Shown: positions 9,038 through 19,007, numbered from the stretch's first letter. The stretch: 64,000 bases of DNA from an alpha proteobacterium SCGC AAA536-K22 (GCA_000421325.1 ATWQ01000003.1:1-64000); one strand, 5' to 3'. A program made the numbers and translations. Notes: generated by a model not told the origin, from the sequence alone.

Positions 9038-9725
9038 CGAAAACAACCCAGGATCCTTTGGAAGTTCTAGGGGAGTATCACAAAAAATTAAGAAAGACAA
9101 AAAGAGAAAATCTTCAAGTACTCGGTGGATAGGTAGACAACTAAATGACCCTTACGTTTTAGAAACGCAAAAAAGAGGTTATAAATCAAGAGCTGCTTTT
9201 AAACTTTTACAAATTGACGAGAAATATAAATTTTTAGCTCCTGGATTGTCGGTTGTTGACCTAGGATGTGCTCCAGGCGGATGGCTTCAAATAGCTTCTC
9301 AAAAAGTTTCCTCAATAGTTGGAAAAGAAAAAGTAGTAGGAGTAGATCTTCTGCCAACTGAGGATATACCTGGTAGTATTTCTATTATAGGGGATATTAG
9401 CGATAGAATTATTGGTAAAAAGTTAATACAAATTATTGGTACAAAACCAAATATTATAATGTCGGATATGGCGGCTAATACTACTGGCCATCGACAAACG
9501 GATCATATTAGAACAACATATCTTTTAGAAACTGCCTTAGATTTTGCTATTGAAAACTTAAAAAAAAATGGTGTTTTTTTAGCTAAATGTTTTAAAGGTG
9601 GCGCTGAAATAGAAGCACTATCTTTAATGAGAAAACATTTCTCAAAAGTTAATCATATTAAACCTGATGCCAGTAGAAAAGAATCAGTTGAAGGATATGT
9701 TATTGCTATAGGTTTTAAAGGATAA
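9018..9725 (+). CDS. rlmE: 23S rRNA (uridine-2'-O)-methyltransferase RlmE (FtsJ)
   Basis: A 235-residue RrmJ/FtsJ-type enzyme that methylates the 2'-hydroxyl of U2552 in the peptidyl-transferase A-loop of 23S rRNA. The SAM-binding motif is VVDLGCAPGGWLQIA (residues 79-93). The K-D-K-E catalytic tetrad reads K56 (YKSRAAFKL), D150 (MSDMA), K190 (LAKCFKGG) and E222 (RKESVE). A basic, disordered N-terminal extension (about residues 10-35) precedes the domain. Its start overlaps the end of hisI; ATG at 9018 or the ATG four codons later are both possible. guaB follows about 100 bases downstream. Confidence 0.93.
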   Translation: MMKKMTNENNPGSFGSSRGVSQKIKKDKKRKSSSTRWIGRQLNDPYVLETQKRGYKSRAAFKLLQIDEKYKFLAPGLSVVDLGCAPGGWLQIASQKVSSIVGKEKVVGVDLLPTEDIPGSISIIGDISDRIIGKKLIQIIGTKPNIIMSDMAANTTGHRQTDHIRTTYLLETALDFAIENLKKNGVFLAKCFKGGAEIEALSLMRKHFSKVNHIKPDASRKESVEGYVIAIGFKG

Positions 9726-9830
9726 GACTTAAATCAATTAACCTTTGCAAATTAAAGTCAAGAGTTTATAAAATTATACCTATAATCTTAATTAAGTAAT
9801 TGTTCAAATAACCTTTTAGCGTTGGAAAAA

Positions 9831-11285
9831 ATGAAGATAGAAGAAGCTTATACTTTTGATGATGTTTTGTTACAACCTGCACACAGTAAATTTGGTCCTG
9901 CAGATGCGGATGTTAAAACTTTTATTACAAACGATATAAAATTAAATATTCCTTTACTTTCAGCAGCAATGGATACTGTTACTGAACACAGGTTAGCAAT
10001 TACTATGGCTCAATTAGGAGGGATGGGTGTTCTACACAAAAATTTCACTATAAAAGCTCAAGCATCAGAAGTAAAAAAAGTTAAGAAGTTTGAAGCTGGT
10101 ATGGTTGTTAATCCAGTAACAATCAAACCAGATCAGACCCTTGGTGATGCTTTTAAATTGATGGAAAAATACAAAATTAGTGGCATACCAGTTGTAGAAG
10201 GATTTGATGATAAACTAGTTGGAATTTTGACTAATAGAGATGTTAGATTTGCAAACGATCTCAATCAGTCTGTCTCGGCACTTATGACAAAGAATGTAAT
10301 AACTGTTAGAGAAACAGTTAGCACTGATGATGCCAGAAAACTTTTACATAAACATCGCATTGAAAAATTAGTTGTTGTAGATAAGGATAATTTTTGCGTT
10401 GGATTGATAACAGTTAAAGATATGGAGAAGGCACAAAATCATCCTGAATCTTGTAAAGATGAACATGGCAGATTAAGAGTGGCTGCAGCAACTGGTGTTG
10501 GAAAAGAAGGGATTGCAAGGGCAGAAGCTTTAATAAGTGCAGGTGTTGATGTTCTTATAGTAGATACAGCTCATGGACATAGTGAAATGGTACTAGAAAC
10601 TGTTAGAGCAATTTCAAAATTACCAGGCAAATCAGCTCTAATTGGAGGTAATGTTGCAACTGGAGAAGCAACGAGTGCTTTAATAGACGCTGGTGCTAAT
10701 GGTGTTAAAGTTGGGATTGGGCCTGGTTCAATTTGTACTACAAGAATGATAGCTGGAGTAGGTGTGCCTCAATTAACAGCAATAAATGATTGTGCACAAG
10801 TTGCGAAAAAAAACTCTATTCCCATTATAGCGGATGGTGGAATAAAATATTCTGGAGATATTGCTAAAGCTATAGCAGGTGGGGCAAGTGCAGTTATGGT
10901 CGGCTCTTTGCTTGCAGGTACAGATGAAACTCCTGGAGAAGTTTTTTTATTTCAAGGTAGATCCTACAAATCTTATAGAGGAATGGGCTCTTTAGGGGCG
11001 ATGGCTCGAGGTTCCGCTGACAGATATTTTCAAGCAGAGATAGAAACTTTAAAACTTGTTCCTGAGGGGATAGAAGGACAGGTTCCTTATAAAGGACCGT
11101 CTATGAATGTAATTCATCAATTAGTGGGTGGTTTAAAATCAGCTATGGGCTATACGGGTAATAAAAATATAAATGAAATGCAGAAAAATTGTGTTTTTAA
11201 AAGAATTAGTAATGCTGGTTTAAAAGAAAGTCATGTGCACGATGTTACTATTACTAGAGAAGCACCTAATTATCGTCCTTCTTGA
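9831..11285 (+). CDS. guaB: Inosine-5'-monophosphate dehydrogenase
   Basis: A 484-residue IMPDH from the chosen ATG; an upstream TTG at 9822 would add three residues but sits on the likely GGA ribosome binding site. It oxidises IMP to XMP with NAD+, the committed step to GMP. The TIM barrel is split by two CBS domains (about residues 90-205). The catalytic cysteine is C302 in GPGSICTTR, the flap region carries [10 protein letters not shown], and the NAD-site Asp is in VDTAHGHSE. It is followed, with a one-base stop/start overlap, by a Sun-type methyltransferase and then guaA, so both GMP-forming enzymes are in one cluster. Confidence 0.97.
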   Translation: MKIEEAYTFDDVLLQPAHSKFGPADADVKTFITNDIKLNIPLLSAAMDTVTEHRLAITMAQLGGMGVLHKNFTIKAQASEVKKVKKFEAGMVVNPVTIKPDQTLGDAFKLMEKYKISGIPVVEGFDDKLVGILTNRDVRFANDLNQSVSALMTKNVITVRETVSTDDARKLLHKHRIEKLVVVDKDNFCVGLITVKDMEKAQNHPESCKDEHGRLRVAAATGVGKEGIARAEALISAGVDVLIVDTAHGHSEMVLETVRAISKLPGKSALIGGNVATGEATSALIDAGANGVKVGIGPGSICTTRMIAGVGVPQLTAINDCAQVAKKNSIPIIADGGIKYSGDIAKAIAGGASAVMVGSLLAGTDETPGEVFLFQGRSYKSYRGMGSLGAMARGSADRYFQAEIETLKLVPEGIEGQVPYKGPSMNVIHQLVGGLKSAMGYTGNKNINEMQKNCVFKRISNAGLKESHVHDVTITREAPNYRPS

Positions 11286-12616
11286 TGCTTGACCAAGAAC
11301 GAATTTTTTCTGTTTTAGAATTATTAAACTTACTTAACCAAAGTAATAAAATTGCTAGCAAGTTACTACAAAGTTATTATAGATCAAAAAAACACATAGG
11401 TTCTAAAGATCGAAGATTTATTTCCAAAAGTTTTTGGAATATTATAAGACACCGTTACAAAATTAATTGGCATCTAAATTATTTAGAAATTGAAGTAACT
11501 TTAGAAAAAGAAATAATGTTAGAGTTATTTTTCTTAAATAAAGATTATTGCAATAATATTTCTAAAATTAAAAAGTTATTTATTTTAAAGTATAAAGAAA
11601 TAAAAACATTTAACGAAGTAGATTTTAAGTTTTTAAATGATTTAAATTTTCACGAATTTTATAATAAAGAAATGCCTGAACATATTTTTTATGAGCTGCC
11701 AAAGTATTTAGTAGAAAGTTTAAAAAATGGTTTTAAAAATGAATGGAGGGATATTGCTTTATCCTTAAACGAAGAAGGTTTTTTTGATATTCGAGTAAAT
11801 ACTATTAAAGGTAAATCTAGGGATGATATATATTATTTGTTGAAAGACTTAAAAGTACCTTTTCGACTTACTAAGTATTCTCCATTAGGTATAAGGTTTT
11901 CAAATAGGTTCCCAATAGAGGGCCATAAACTTTTTAAAAAAGGTTGTATAGAAATACAAGGAGAAGCATCACAATTAGTTGCTTTATTACTTGATGCAAA
12001 ACCAGGAATGCAAGTTGCTGATGTATGTTCTGGTGCAGGTGGAAAATCTCTAATCTTAGCGGATATTATGAAAAATAAAGGAAGGATATTATCATTAGAT
12101 ACTAACAAAAAACGTTTATTTAAGGCAGGTTTAAGACTTAAAAGAGCAGGTGTACATAATGTTGAAAGACGCCTAGTAAAACCAAATTGGAATGTTAGAG
12201 GATTAGAAAAAAAATTTGATTTAGTGCTGATTGATGCTCCATGTTCAGGAATTGGAACATGGTCAAGAAGTCCTGATTCAAAATTTAATTTTAATAAAAA
12301 ACAACTCCAAGATTTAGTTGTAATACAAGCAGAACTTCTTTTAAAAGGGGCTTTGATGGTTGCACCTGGTGGTAAATTAGCTTATGTAGTTTGTTCTTTT
12401 TTGCCAGAAGAAGGAATAGATCAAATTAAAAAATTCAAAAAAGAAAACAATCTTGATTTTTCAGAAATAAATTTGACTAATATGTGGCAAGATACAATTT
12501 TTTTACAAAATAATGTTGAATATCCTTTTCAGAATGTGAATAAAAGCATAACAATAAATCCAGTTATTCACAAAATAGACGGTTTCTTTATCTCAATCTT
12601 TCAAAGAAAGAGATAA
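11285..12616 (+). CDS. rsmB: RsmB-like rRNA (cytosine-C5)-methyltransferase (NOL1/NOP2/Sun family)
   Basis: About 443 residues. The C-terminal catalytic domain has the SAM motif VADVCSGAGGKSL, the DAPCSGIGTW motif with one catalytic Cys and VVCSFLPEEG with the second, as in m5C rRNA methyltransferases. The N-terminal half is lysine-rich and weakly NusB-like, so RsmB (C967 of 16S rRNA) is the best guess, but another Sun-family target is possible. The ATG at 11285 overlaps the guaB stop by one base (TGATG), which implies translational coupling; a TTG at 11282 is an alternative. A methyltransferase between guaB and guaA is a common alphaproteobacterial arrangement. Confidence 0.85.
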   Translation: MLDQERIFSVLELLNLLNQSNKIASKLLQSYYRSKKHIGSKDRRFISKSFWNIIRHRYKINWHLNYLEIEVTLEKEIMLELFFLNKDYCNNISKIKKLFILKYKEIKTFNEVDFKFLNDLNFHEFYNKEMPEHIFYELPKYLVESLKNGFKNEWRDIALSLNEEGFFDIRVNTIKGKSRDDIYYLLKDLKVPFRLTKYSPLGIRFSNRFPIEGHKLFKKGCIEIQGEASQLVALLLDAKPGMQVADVCSGAGGKSLILADIMKNKGRILSLDTNKKRLFKAGLRLKRAGVHNVERRLVKPNWNVRGLEKKFDLVLIDAPCSGIGTWSRSPDSKFNFNKKQLQDLVVIQAELLLKGALMVAPGGKLAYVVCSFLPEEGIDQIKKFKKENNLDFSEINLTNMWQDTIFLQNNVEYPFQNVNKSITINPVIHKIDGFFISIFQRKR

Positions 12617-12647
12617 TATTTAATTATTTTAAAAAGAAAGTAAGCTA

Positions 12648-14201
12648 ATGAAAGATGATTTTGTATTAATCATTGATTTTGGGAGCCAAGTTACCCAGTT
12701 AATTGCAAGACGGTTAAGGGAATTAAAAGTTTTTTGTGAGATCCATCCCTTTAATAAAATTAATGATGAATTTATAAAAACTATTGCCCCTAAAGCTATA
12801 ATTCTATCTGGAGGTCCAGCTAGCGTATTAGATGATAATGCACCAACACCACCATCAATAATATTTGACATTGGAGTTCCAATTTTAGGTATTTGTTATG
12901 GTCAACAAATAATGATGAAAATGTTAGGTGGCAATGTTGTTCATGGTTCAGGAACTTCAGAGTTTGGGAAATCTTTTGTCAAAAAGAAAAATAAAAATAT
13001 TAGTTTTTTAAAAAATATTTTTAAAGATAAAAATGAACAAGTATGGATGTCTCACGGTGATCATGTGTCAAAGATCCCTATAAATTTTGAAGTTTATGGT
13101 GAGTCAGAAAATGCACCATTTGCTATTATTGGAGATATTAAAAAACACTTTTATGCAGTCCAATTTCATCCAGAAGTAGTTCATACTTTGTGTGGAAAAA
13201 TTTTGATTAAAAACTTTCTTCAGTTAGCTAACGTTTCATTTAAATGGAATATGAAAGCTTATCTTGAACAAGCAATTGAAATCATAAAGGAAAAAGTTGG
13301 TGATAAAAAAGTAATTTGTGCATTATCTGGGGGGGTTGATAGTTCTGTAACTGCAATACTTATTCATAAAGCTATTGGAGATCAGTTAACATGTATTTAT
13401 GTAAATAACGGTTTAATGAGAAAAAATGAAAGTGAAGAAGTAATTAAGCTATATTCTGATTATTTTAAACTTAATTTAATTGAGGCTAACGAAGAGCAAC
13501 TTTTTCTAACGAATTTAAAATCTGTAACTGATCCTGAAATGAAAAGAAAAATAATTGGCAATTTATTTATAAATGTTTTTGAAAAATATGCATTAGAAAT
13601 AGGTGAAGTAGATTTTCTTGCTCAAGGTACATTATACCCCGATGTAATTGAAAGTGTGAGTTTTTCAGGTGCACCTTCCGCAACTATAAAGTCTCATCAC
13701 AATGTTGGTGGATTACCTAAAAAAATGAACTTGGCTTTAATAGAGCCACTTAAAGAGTTATTTAAAGATGAAGTAAGGAACCTTGGAAAAGAACTTGGTA
13801 TTCCTAATAATTTTATAGAACGACACCCATTTCCCGGACCTGGTTTGGCAATAAGGTGCCCAGGAGAAATTACTAATGAAAAATTAGATATTTTAAGAAA
13901 TGCTGATGAGGTTTATATTGACCAAATAAAAAAACATGGACTATATAACGAAATATGGCAAGCTTTTACAGTAATTTTACCGGTAAAAACAGTGGGTGTA
14001 ATGGGAGATGCAAGGACGTATGACTACGTATGCGCATTAAGGGCTGTAACTTCCATTGATGGGATGACTGCCGACTATTATCCATTTGATCATAAGTTTC
14101 TTAGCGAGACAGCAACTAAAATTATAAATAATGTAGTTGGAATAAATAGAGTTACTTATGATATTACTTCTAAACCGCCTGGAACAATCGAGTGGGAGTG
14201 A
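12648..14201 (+). CDS. guaA: GMP synthase (glutamine-hydrolysing)
   Basis: A 517-residue enzyme that aminates XMP to GMP with glutamine and ATP. The class I amidotransferase domain holds the triad C83 (GICYGQQ), H174 and E176 (FHPEV). The ATP-pyrophosphatase domain has the P-loop SGGVDSS at 227-233. The C-terminal dimerisation domain ends KPPGTIEWE, the conserved GuaA tail that contacts XMP. It sits 31 bases after the methyltransferase gene and completes the guaB-rsmB-guaA cluster. Confidence 0.97.
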   Translation: MKDDFVLIIDFGSQVTQLIARRLRELKVFCEIHPFNKINDEFIKTIAPKAIILSGGPASVLDDNAPTPPSIIFDIGVPILGICYGQQIMMKMLGGNVVHGSGTSEFGKSFVKKKNKNISFLKNIFKDKNEQVWMSHGDHVSKIPINFEVYGESENAPFAIIGDIKKHFYAVQFHPEVVHTLCGKILIKNFLQLANVSFKWNMKAYLEQAIEIIKEKVGDKKVICALSGGVDSSVTAILIHKAIGDQLTCIYVNNGLMRKNESEEVIKLYSDYFKLNLIEANEEQLFLTNLKSVTDPEMKRKIIGNLFINVFEKYALEIGEVDFLAQGTLYPDVIESVSFSGAPSATIKSHHNVGGLPKKMNLALIEPLKELFKDEVRNLGKELGIPNNFIERHPFPGPGLAIRCPGEITNEKLDILRNADEVYIDQIKKHGLYNEIWQAFTVILPVKTVGVMGDARTYDYVCALRAVTSIDGMTADYYPFDHKFLSETATKIINNVVGINRVTYDITSKPPGTIEWE

Positions 14202-14264
14202 ATTAAGGCACTGATTTTAATGCATAAATTATTATAAATCAAATAAATTTGAAAGGATAAATCG

Positions 14265-14549
14265 TTGGTGGATAGTTTAGTTAATTCAATTTTTAGGTTT
14301 TTTTTACCTTCTCAAATCTCTTTAAAAAGTGAAAAAAATTTAAAGAATATTGCATTATTACTTGGTATACTTAGTGCTATAGCAATTATTTTTGATTGGT
14401 ATCCATTAACTATGTTTTTGTCTTTTCCATTTTGTTTAATTTGGATTTACTGTGCTTGGTTACATACCGAACCTCAATTAAAATGGGTTAATTTGATTTT
14501 TCTCTTAATTTATACTTATGGTATTGCTCGGTATTTTTTAGGAGTATAA
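14265..14549 (+). CDS. Small membrane protein of unknown function
   Basis: A 94-residue protein with three likely membrane helices: about residues 28-44 (IALLLGILSAIAIIFDW), 48-64 (TMFLSFPFCLIWIYCAW) and 73-91 (KWVNLIFLLIYTYGIAR). I do not recognise a family with confidence; the size and spacing recall SemiSWEET-like or DUF-type small permease proteins but no diagnostic motif is present. Start is TTG 14265 or GTG 14268, with AAAGGA about 9-12 bases upstream. It follows guaA by about 60 bases and may share its transcript. Confidence 0.6.
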   Translation: MVDSLVNSIFRFFLPSQISLKSEKNLKNIALLLGILSAIAIIFDWYPLTMFLSFPFCLIWIYCAWLHTEPQLKWVNLIFLLIYTYGIARYFLGV

Positions 14550-14694
14550 AATTTATTGTTTTACAATAATAATTTAGAGTTTCAAAGTAGTTGCAAACTT
14601 TTTTTAAGCCAATGTTTTTAAAAGATAAAATGACTATAATACGATTGAGTGGGATTGAGAATTATTTAGTTTACATTTATAGGGATGTATTTTA

Positions 14695-15216
14695 ATGCGT
14701 TTTTGGAATTATAAATCTGAAGAATTTTATGCTTTATATACAAAAATATACGATAGTAATTTTCCTATGGAAAAAAAGAAAGTGATGCTTAGATCCCTTT
14801 TTTCAGGTGAATATTGTTTAATGCGAATTACTAGTATTTCAAAATTATGCTATGAAGAATACAAAAAAAACAATTTTAAAAAAGTAACCAAATTTAAAAG
14901 AGTAAATAAACGGTTTGTTAGACATCAATTTATTACATTTAGTGAAACTTTGACTGAAATTCTTAAAAGAAAAGTACCTATGAAAGATTTTTGGAAAGAA
15001 ATTGATGAAAATGAAAAGACACACCTTATTACAAGAGGTGAAAGGGACAAAGAAGAATATTTATATATTAATATTCCTATAGAGGGGGGATATTTTTTAA
15101 ATAAAACTGTAGGTTTTGAATATGGAAAGAAAGAAGAGTTATATTTAAAATACATAAGTCAATATAGAATTAGATGGAGAAAAATGACACTAGAATCCAA
15201 AAAAAAAACAAACTGA
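14695..15216 (+). CDS. Hypothetical protein, basic and soluble
   Basis: A 173-residue protein with no membrane segment and a high content of Lys, Glu and aromatic residues. I see no known catalytic or binding motif. The composition matches the flanking genes, and the ATG is followed by a long open frame with normal codon use for this genome, so it is likely real. It lies alone, with about 145 bases before and 95 bases after it, and seems to have its own promoter. No function is proposed. Confidence 0.55.
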   Translation: MRFWNYKSEEFYALYTKIYDSNFPMEKKKVMLRSLFSGEYCLMRITSISKLCYEEYKKNNFKKVTKFKRVNKRFVRHQFITFSETLTEILKRKVPMKDFWKEIDENEKTHLITRGERDKEEYLYINIPIEGGYFLNKTVGFEYGKKEELYLKYISQYRIRWRKMTLESKKKTN

Positions 15217-15310
15217 AAGTGAAGAAGAAAATTAATAATATTTACGAATTATTCAAAATTATTTAATTTGATTAACTTTTTTTGTATTAACTTATAAAGG
15301 GTAGTAAATT

Positions 15311-15607
15311 TTGAAGCTTGAAGGAACAGAATTTCAAATAAAAGTTTGGAAGGAAATAATAAAAATTCCAAAGGGGAGTATTAAAACCTATAAGGAAATT
15401 GCTTGCGATTTAGATAAACCAAAATCTGCTAGAGCCGTAGCTAATGCATGTGGTAAAAATCCATATGTTCCTACTATTCCGTGTCACAGAGTTATTCGTT
15501 CTGATGGTTATTTGGGTGGTTATAGTGGAGATGGTGGGATTGAAACGAAAAAACAATTATTAATAAGTGAAGGTTTTTTTGATTTTAAAAGTAATAGTAT
15601 TAAATGA
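15311..15607 (+). CDS. Methylated-DNA-protein cysteine methyltransferase, DNA-binding domain only
   Basis: A 98-residue protein that corresponds to only the C-terminal winged-helix domain of Ogt/Ada-type O6-alkylguanine-DNA methyltransferases. The active site PCHRV is present at about residues 57-61, with the Asn hinge in ACGKNP and the downstream YSGDGGIETKKQLL. Because the acceptor Cys is kept, this is not an alkyltransferase-like (ATL) protein, which lose it. The usual N-terminal RNase H-like half is absent and the frame is closed by a stop just upstream of TTG 15311. Short forms like this exist in several bacteria. It would repair alkylated guanine by irreversible transfer to the Cys. Confidence 0.85.
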   Translation: MKLEGTEFQIKVWKEIIKIPKGSIKTYKEIACDLDKPKSARAVANACGKNPYVPTIPCHRVIRSDGYLGGYSGDGGIETKKQLLISEGFFDFKSNSIK

Positions 15608-15664
15608 TTTATTTAGTATGTCGTAAAAATTTAGTATTCTGTGATTTATTGTCGGATATTTAAT

Positions 15665-16234
15665 ATGAATGAAAGTTTAGATTTAAGAAATAGAATATTA
15701 AAGATGAGAGAAAGTAATAATCTTGTCTTAGACCAAGTAAAACCTAAAAGTAAAAATATAATTACTAACTCTCAATCTATTGCTCCAAAAAATAAAACTA
15801 AGGTTAGTAACTCCGAAGAAAATTCAATAGAGACAAAAAATGATATAGATATAGGAACTCTAAAAGAAAATAAAAATAGCACAGATTCATATGCAAAAGA
15901 CATAGTTAGTGCGAATACAAAACATAAGAAAAATACTTATAAAGAAAGCTTAGTTTATGATAATGAAGCTCAATTTAGGATTATAGCAAATAAATTTAAC
16001 GAAGCAGTTGAAGTAATACTTGAATTGTCTGAAAAAGTTAAAAAGCTTGAAGAAATTGTTAATGGTTTTCCGGTTAAGTCTGATGAAGATAAAAAAAAGA
16101 AATACTTTTTTTTAAATACTAAAACCTTTTTTTATATTATTATAACTACACTATTAATAGTAGCTTTTATATTCTTTCCAATTGATATTTCTATAATTAG
16201 ATTAATTATAACAGATGTAATTTCATCCATATAA
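15665..16234 (+). CDS. Hypothetical tail-anchored membrane protein with N-terminal DLRxRIxxMR motif
   Basis: A 189-residue protein from the ATG at 15665 (GGA about eight bases upstream); a GTG at 15641 is less likely. It has a short N-terminal helix with LDLRNRILKMRE, a long polar Ser/Asn/Lys linker (about residues 20-95), a probable coiled coil (about 100-140, EAVEVILELSEKVKKLEEIV) and one strong C-terminal membrane helix (about 158-180). The N-terminal motif and C-terminal anchor recur in the protein at 27477-27851. This predicts a cytoplasmic head on an inner-membrane anchor. No function is known to me. Confidence 0.6.
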   Translation: MNESLDLRNRILKMRESNNLVLDQVKPKSKNIITNSQSIAPKNKTKVSNSEENSIETKNDIDIGTLKENKNSTDSYAKDIVSANTKHKKNTYKESLVYDNEAQFRIIANKFNEAVEVILELSEKVKKLEEIVNGFPVKSDEDKKKKYFFLNTKTFFYIIITTLLIVAFIFFPIDISIIRLIITDVISSI

Positions 16235-16242
16235 ATAGATGG

Positions 16243-16452
16243 TTACTCTAAATCTATATCAAGAATGGTCATATTAAAATGATAGCAAGTATCACCGTCT
16301 TCTTTATCCTCAAAGACTACACCAAGAAATTCTCCATTATGAGTTACATCGGCTGAGTCTATTTTATTTTCTCTACCTTCAACTTTTATATGCTTTGATC
16401 CCAGAGATTTTCTCATATAATTTTGAATTTTACTAATTGTAACTCTGTCCAT
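16243..16452 (-). CDS. DUF3126 family protein
   Basis: A 69-residue acidic protein that I recognise as DUF3126, a small family found in Alphaproteobacteria. Typical segments are the N-terminal KIQNYMRKSLGS, the central GEFLGVVFEDKEDGD and the C-terminal end FNMTILDIDLE. Function is unknown. It is transcribed away from the DUF2794 gene's end on the same strand, 67 bases downstream of it, so the two may be one transcript. Confidence 0.75.
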   Translation of the reverse strand: MDRVTISKIQNYMRKSLGSKHIKVEGRENKIDSADVTHNGEFLGVVFEDKEDGDTCYHFNMTILDIDLE

Positions 16453-16519
16453 CTTAATTCCTCAATTTATTTTAAAAACAATAAATAATTTAACTGTATT
16501 ATTGAAAATACGTATAACG

Positions 16520-16918
16520 TTATAAATATTTTCTTATACTTAATTTTTTTTCAAATTTAGACAATATAATTGATATTTCACGACTTTTATTAATAATTTC
16601 TTTATCCTTTGTGATAAAAAAATCTGGCATATTTCGAAATCCTTTTATACTCTTTTTAATTATTTGATATATAGGTTTATCTTGTGAATGTTTATATATT
16701 GAAAAAATTGCTGCATTTCCACTACTATCTAGTGCATAGTCTTTCCAAAATCCTTTAGAAACTTGTTTACTATATAAATTTAAAATGGAAGTTAATTCGT
16801 ACTTCGAAAAAAAAATGAATTTTTTACTATTGTTCGTTATAACACTTCGAGAACCGCTACGGTTTGATTTTTCAATTTTATCAAGACTAATTTCTTTGTT
16901 AAATTTTAGTATTGTCAT
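16520..16918 (-). CDS. DUF2794 family protein
   Basis: A 132-residue protein resembling DUF2794, an alphaproteobacterial family of unknown function. The core pattern is an aromatic start (FFSKYELTSILNLYSK), then GFWKDYALDSSGNAAIFSIYKHSQDKPIYQI, which matches the family's F-x-R-x-E-L-x-x-I-L and DYA-D-A-FSI-F arrangement. No catalytic motif is visible. It is divergent from the YfgM-like/bamB/der cluster across a 138-base AT-rich region. Confidence 0.7.
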   Translation of the reverse strand: MTILKFNKEISLDKIEKSNRSGSRSVITNNSKKFIFFSKYELTSILNLYSKQVSKGFWKDYALDSSGNAAIFSIYKHSQDKPIYQIIKKSIKGFRNMPDFFITKDKEIINKSREISIILSKFEKKLSIRKYL

Positions 16919-17056
16919 AAATAATTCCTATTTATTAACATCCTACAATTGAAACCACGTAATTGTCTAATAATAATGATATTCATTTGATCTTTTATAA
17001 ATATAAGTTTAATAATATTTAAATTTTCAATAATTTATTTTTTGATGGATTAATAA

Positions 17057-17707
17057 ATGGCTGATATTTTCGACGAAGTTTCTGAAGAACTCAAGCAAGA
17101 TCGATTAATTCAAATTTGGAAAAAATTTTCAAAATATATTATTTCATTTTTTGTTATTACAATTTTAACAATATTATCATATCAGTTATTCCTGAACTGG
17201 AGTGAAAAAAAATTAGAAGTAAGTTCTCAACAATTTTTTATGGCCTTAGAAAAACTAGATAATAAGAAATACGAAGAAAGTTTAAAAATTTTTTTAAAAA
17301 ACTCTAATGAACCACATGAAGGTTACAGAGTTATGTCTCTTTTTGGCCTTGCAGAGACTAATTATAAAATTGGAAAAATTAGAGAGATGGCTTTAAACTA
17401 CAAAAACATTTATGAAGATGTTAACATAGGCTTATATTACAGAAACTTATCTCGACTATTAAGTGTAATGAAAGATAATGTTAGTACTTTTGAGCAGCAA
17501 ATAAATATTTTAAAACCAATATTAAATAGTCCAAGTAAATTGCAATTATTAGCTGCTGAGTTAGAAGTAATACTTCATATCAGGTCGGACAATTTGAATG
17601 AAGCGAAGACTAAACTTAAAAGTTTACTAAAAAGAACTGACATCAGTTTTGAACAAAAAAGTAGACTAGAACTTATAAATAAAATTTATTACTCAAATGC
17701 AGAATAA
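17057..17707 (+). CDS. YfgM-like tetratricopeptide membrane protein
   Basis: A 216-residue protein with a cytoplasmic N-terminus, one membrane helix (about residues 28-48) and a periplasmic helical-repeat domain, matching the TPR_21/YfgM-like family. In E. coli YfgM associates with PpiD at the Sec translocon and is encoded just before bamB and der, exactly the order seen here. The N-terminal MADIFDEVSEELKQDR is typical of alphaproteobacterial members. It overlaps bamB by 11 bases, implying coupled translation. Role in export or outer-membrane protein handling is inferred from family and context. Confidence 0.8.
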   Translation: MADIFDEVSEELKQDRLIQIWKKFSKYIISFFVITILTILSYQLFLNWSEKKLEVSSQQFFMALEKLDNKKYEESLKIFLKNSNEPHEGYRVMSLFGLAETNYKIGKIREMALNYKNIYEDVNIGLYYRNLSRLLSVMKDNVSTFEQQINILKPILNSPSKLQLLAAELEVILHIRSDNLNEAKTKLKSLLKRTDISFEQKSRLELINKIYYSNAE

Positions 17708-19007
17708 ACTTCTTTCAATCTTAATTCTATCAGTTTTTTTTGGATGCTCTTCTGATAAAGACATTGAATTACAAAATGCTGTAAACATTTTTGATAATAA
17801 AAATACTTTACCAATCATTACTAATACTGAAATAAAGTATACTATACTTGATAATGTTAGAGATACTAAAAATATACCTAATGCAAAATCTTACAATTTA
17901 ACAAATACTTTCGTAAAATTTCCTTTAAAAAAAATTTGGCAAGTGAATACCAACCAAAGTATTGATAATAAAAACCCTTTCCTACCAGATCCAATTTACT
18001 TGTCAGAAAATTTATTTTTATTAAATAATTATGGGGTTTTATTCAAAATTGAAACGAATAATGGCAAAATTTTGTGGAAAAAATCAATTTTTAAGAACCT
18101 AGAAGACACAATTATTGGAACTCCAGCTCTTTCTGGTAAATTATCTAGTGATGGCAAAATAAATATATATGCTCATAATGGGTTTGACGAAATTTTAGCA
18201 CTTAATGGGGATAATGGAGAAATAATATGGAAAAAAAAACATCCTTTACCATTTAGAGGTGGTATAACTTCGTCTAAAGGGTCTGTTTTTGTTAGTGATT
18301 TTGATGGAAATTTACTTTCAATTGATGATAAAAATGGAAAAACTAATTGGAATACTTTTTTAGGAAGTGATTATAATTCAATATATACAACCGCTAGGTC
18401 TATTATTGCTCAAAATAAAATTGTAGTGCCAGGAACTGGAGGCACATTCTTCGTTCTTTCGATAGATACTGGAGATGTTTTGTGGAGCGAAAATATTTCA
18501 TCAAATAAACAACTACCAAAAATTTTTCATTCAGGAGATATAATTGCTAATCCAATTTATCATGAAGGAATAATCTATATAGTTTCACAATCTGGTTTTA
18601 CTGCAGCATTTGATATAAATTCATCAGAAGAACTTTGGAATATTCCTGTTGGTGGACTTGATACACCAACGCTCTCTGGAAACACCATTTTTGTAAACGG
18701 ACATATGGGACTCTTAGCGGCAATAGATATTGTTTCTGGTAAACTTAGGTGGCAAAAAAAATATTCTTCCTACATTAATGAAAATTCTTTATTTTCTGAC
18801 AAAGAGATTGCTATTTATAAAGGTCCAACATTAGTAAATCATAAAATTCTAATTTCTAATTTGGATGGAATAGTTAATATCTTAGACGCTAATAGCGGGA
18901 AGGAAATTACTAGTTTAAAAATTGACAAGTTAGCACTCTCTCCTATTCCTGCAGATAAAAAGATTTTTTTTCTTACTGCAAGTGGAAAATTATTAGCTTA
19001 CAAATAA
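17697..19007 (+). CDS. bamB: Outer membrane protein assembly factor BamB
   Basis: A 436-residue lipoprotein beta-propeller. The signal peptide ends in a lipobox-like FFGC with the modified Cys at position 17. The rest contains repeated PQQ-propeller blades with the signature Gly-x-x-x-Trp (for example NGKILWKK, NGEIIWKK, NGKTNWNT, TGDVLWSE, SGKLRWQK). BamB is the periplasmic lipoprotein of the BAM complex that helps insert outer-membrane beta-barrels. It overlaps the YfgM-like gene and precedes der by 31 bases, a conserved trio. Confidence 0.92.
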   Translation: MQNKLLSILILSVFFGCSSDKDIELQNAVNIFDNKNTLPIITNTEIKYTILDNVRDTKNIPNAKSYNLTNTFVKFPLKKIWQVNTNQSIDNKNPFLPDPIYLSENLFLLNNYGVLFKIETNNGKILWKKSIFKNLEDTIIGTPALSGKLSSDGKINIYAHNGFDEILALNGDNGEIIWKKKHPLPFRGGITSSKGSVFVSDFDGNLLSIDDKNGKTNWNTFLGSDYNSIYTTARSIIAQNKIVVPGTGGTFFVLSIDTGDVLWSENISSNKQLPKIFHSGDIIANPIYHEGIIYIVSQSGFTAAFDINSSEELWNIPVGGLDTPTLSGNTIFVNGHMGLLAAIDIVSGKLRWQKKYSSYINENSLFSDKEIAIYKGPTLVNHKILISNLDGIVNILDANSGKEITSLKIDKLALSPIPADKKIFFLTASGKLLAYK

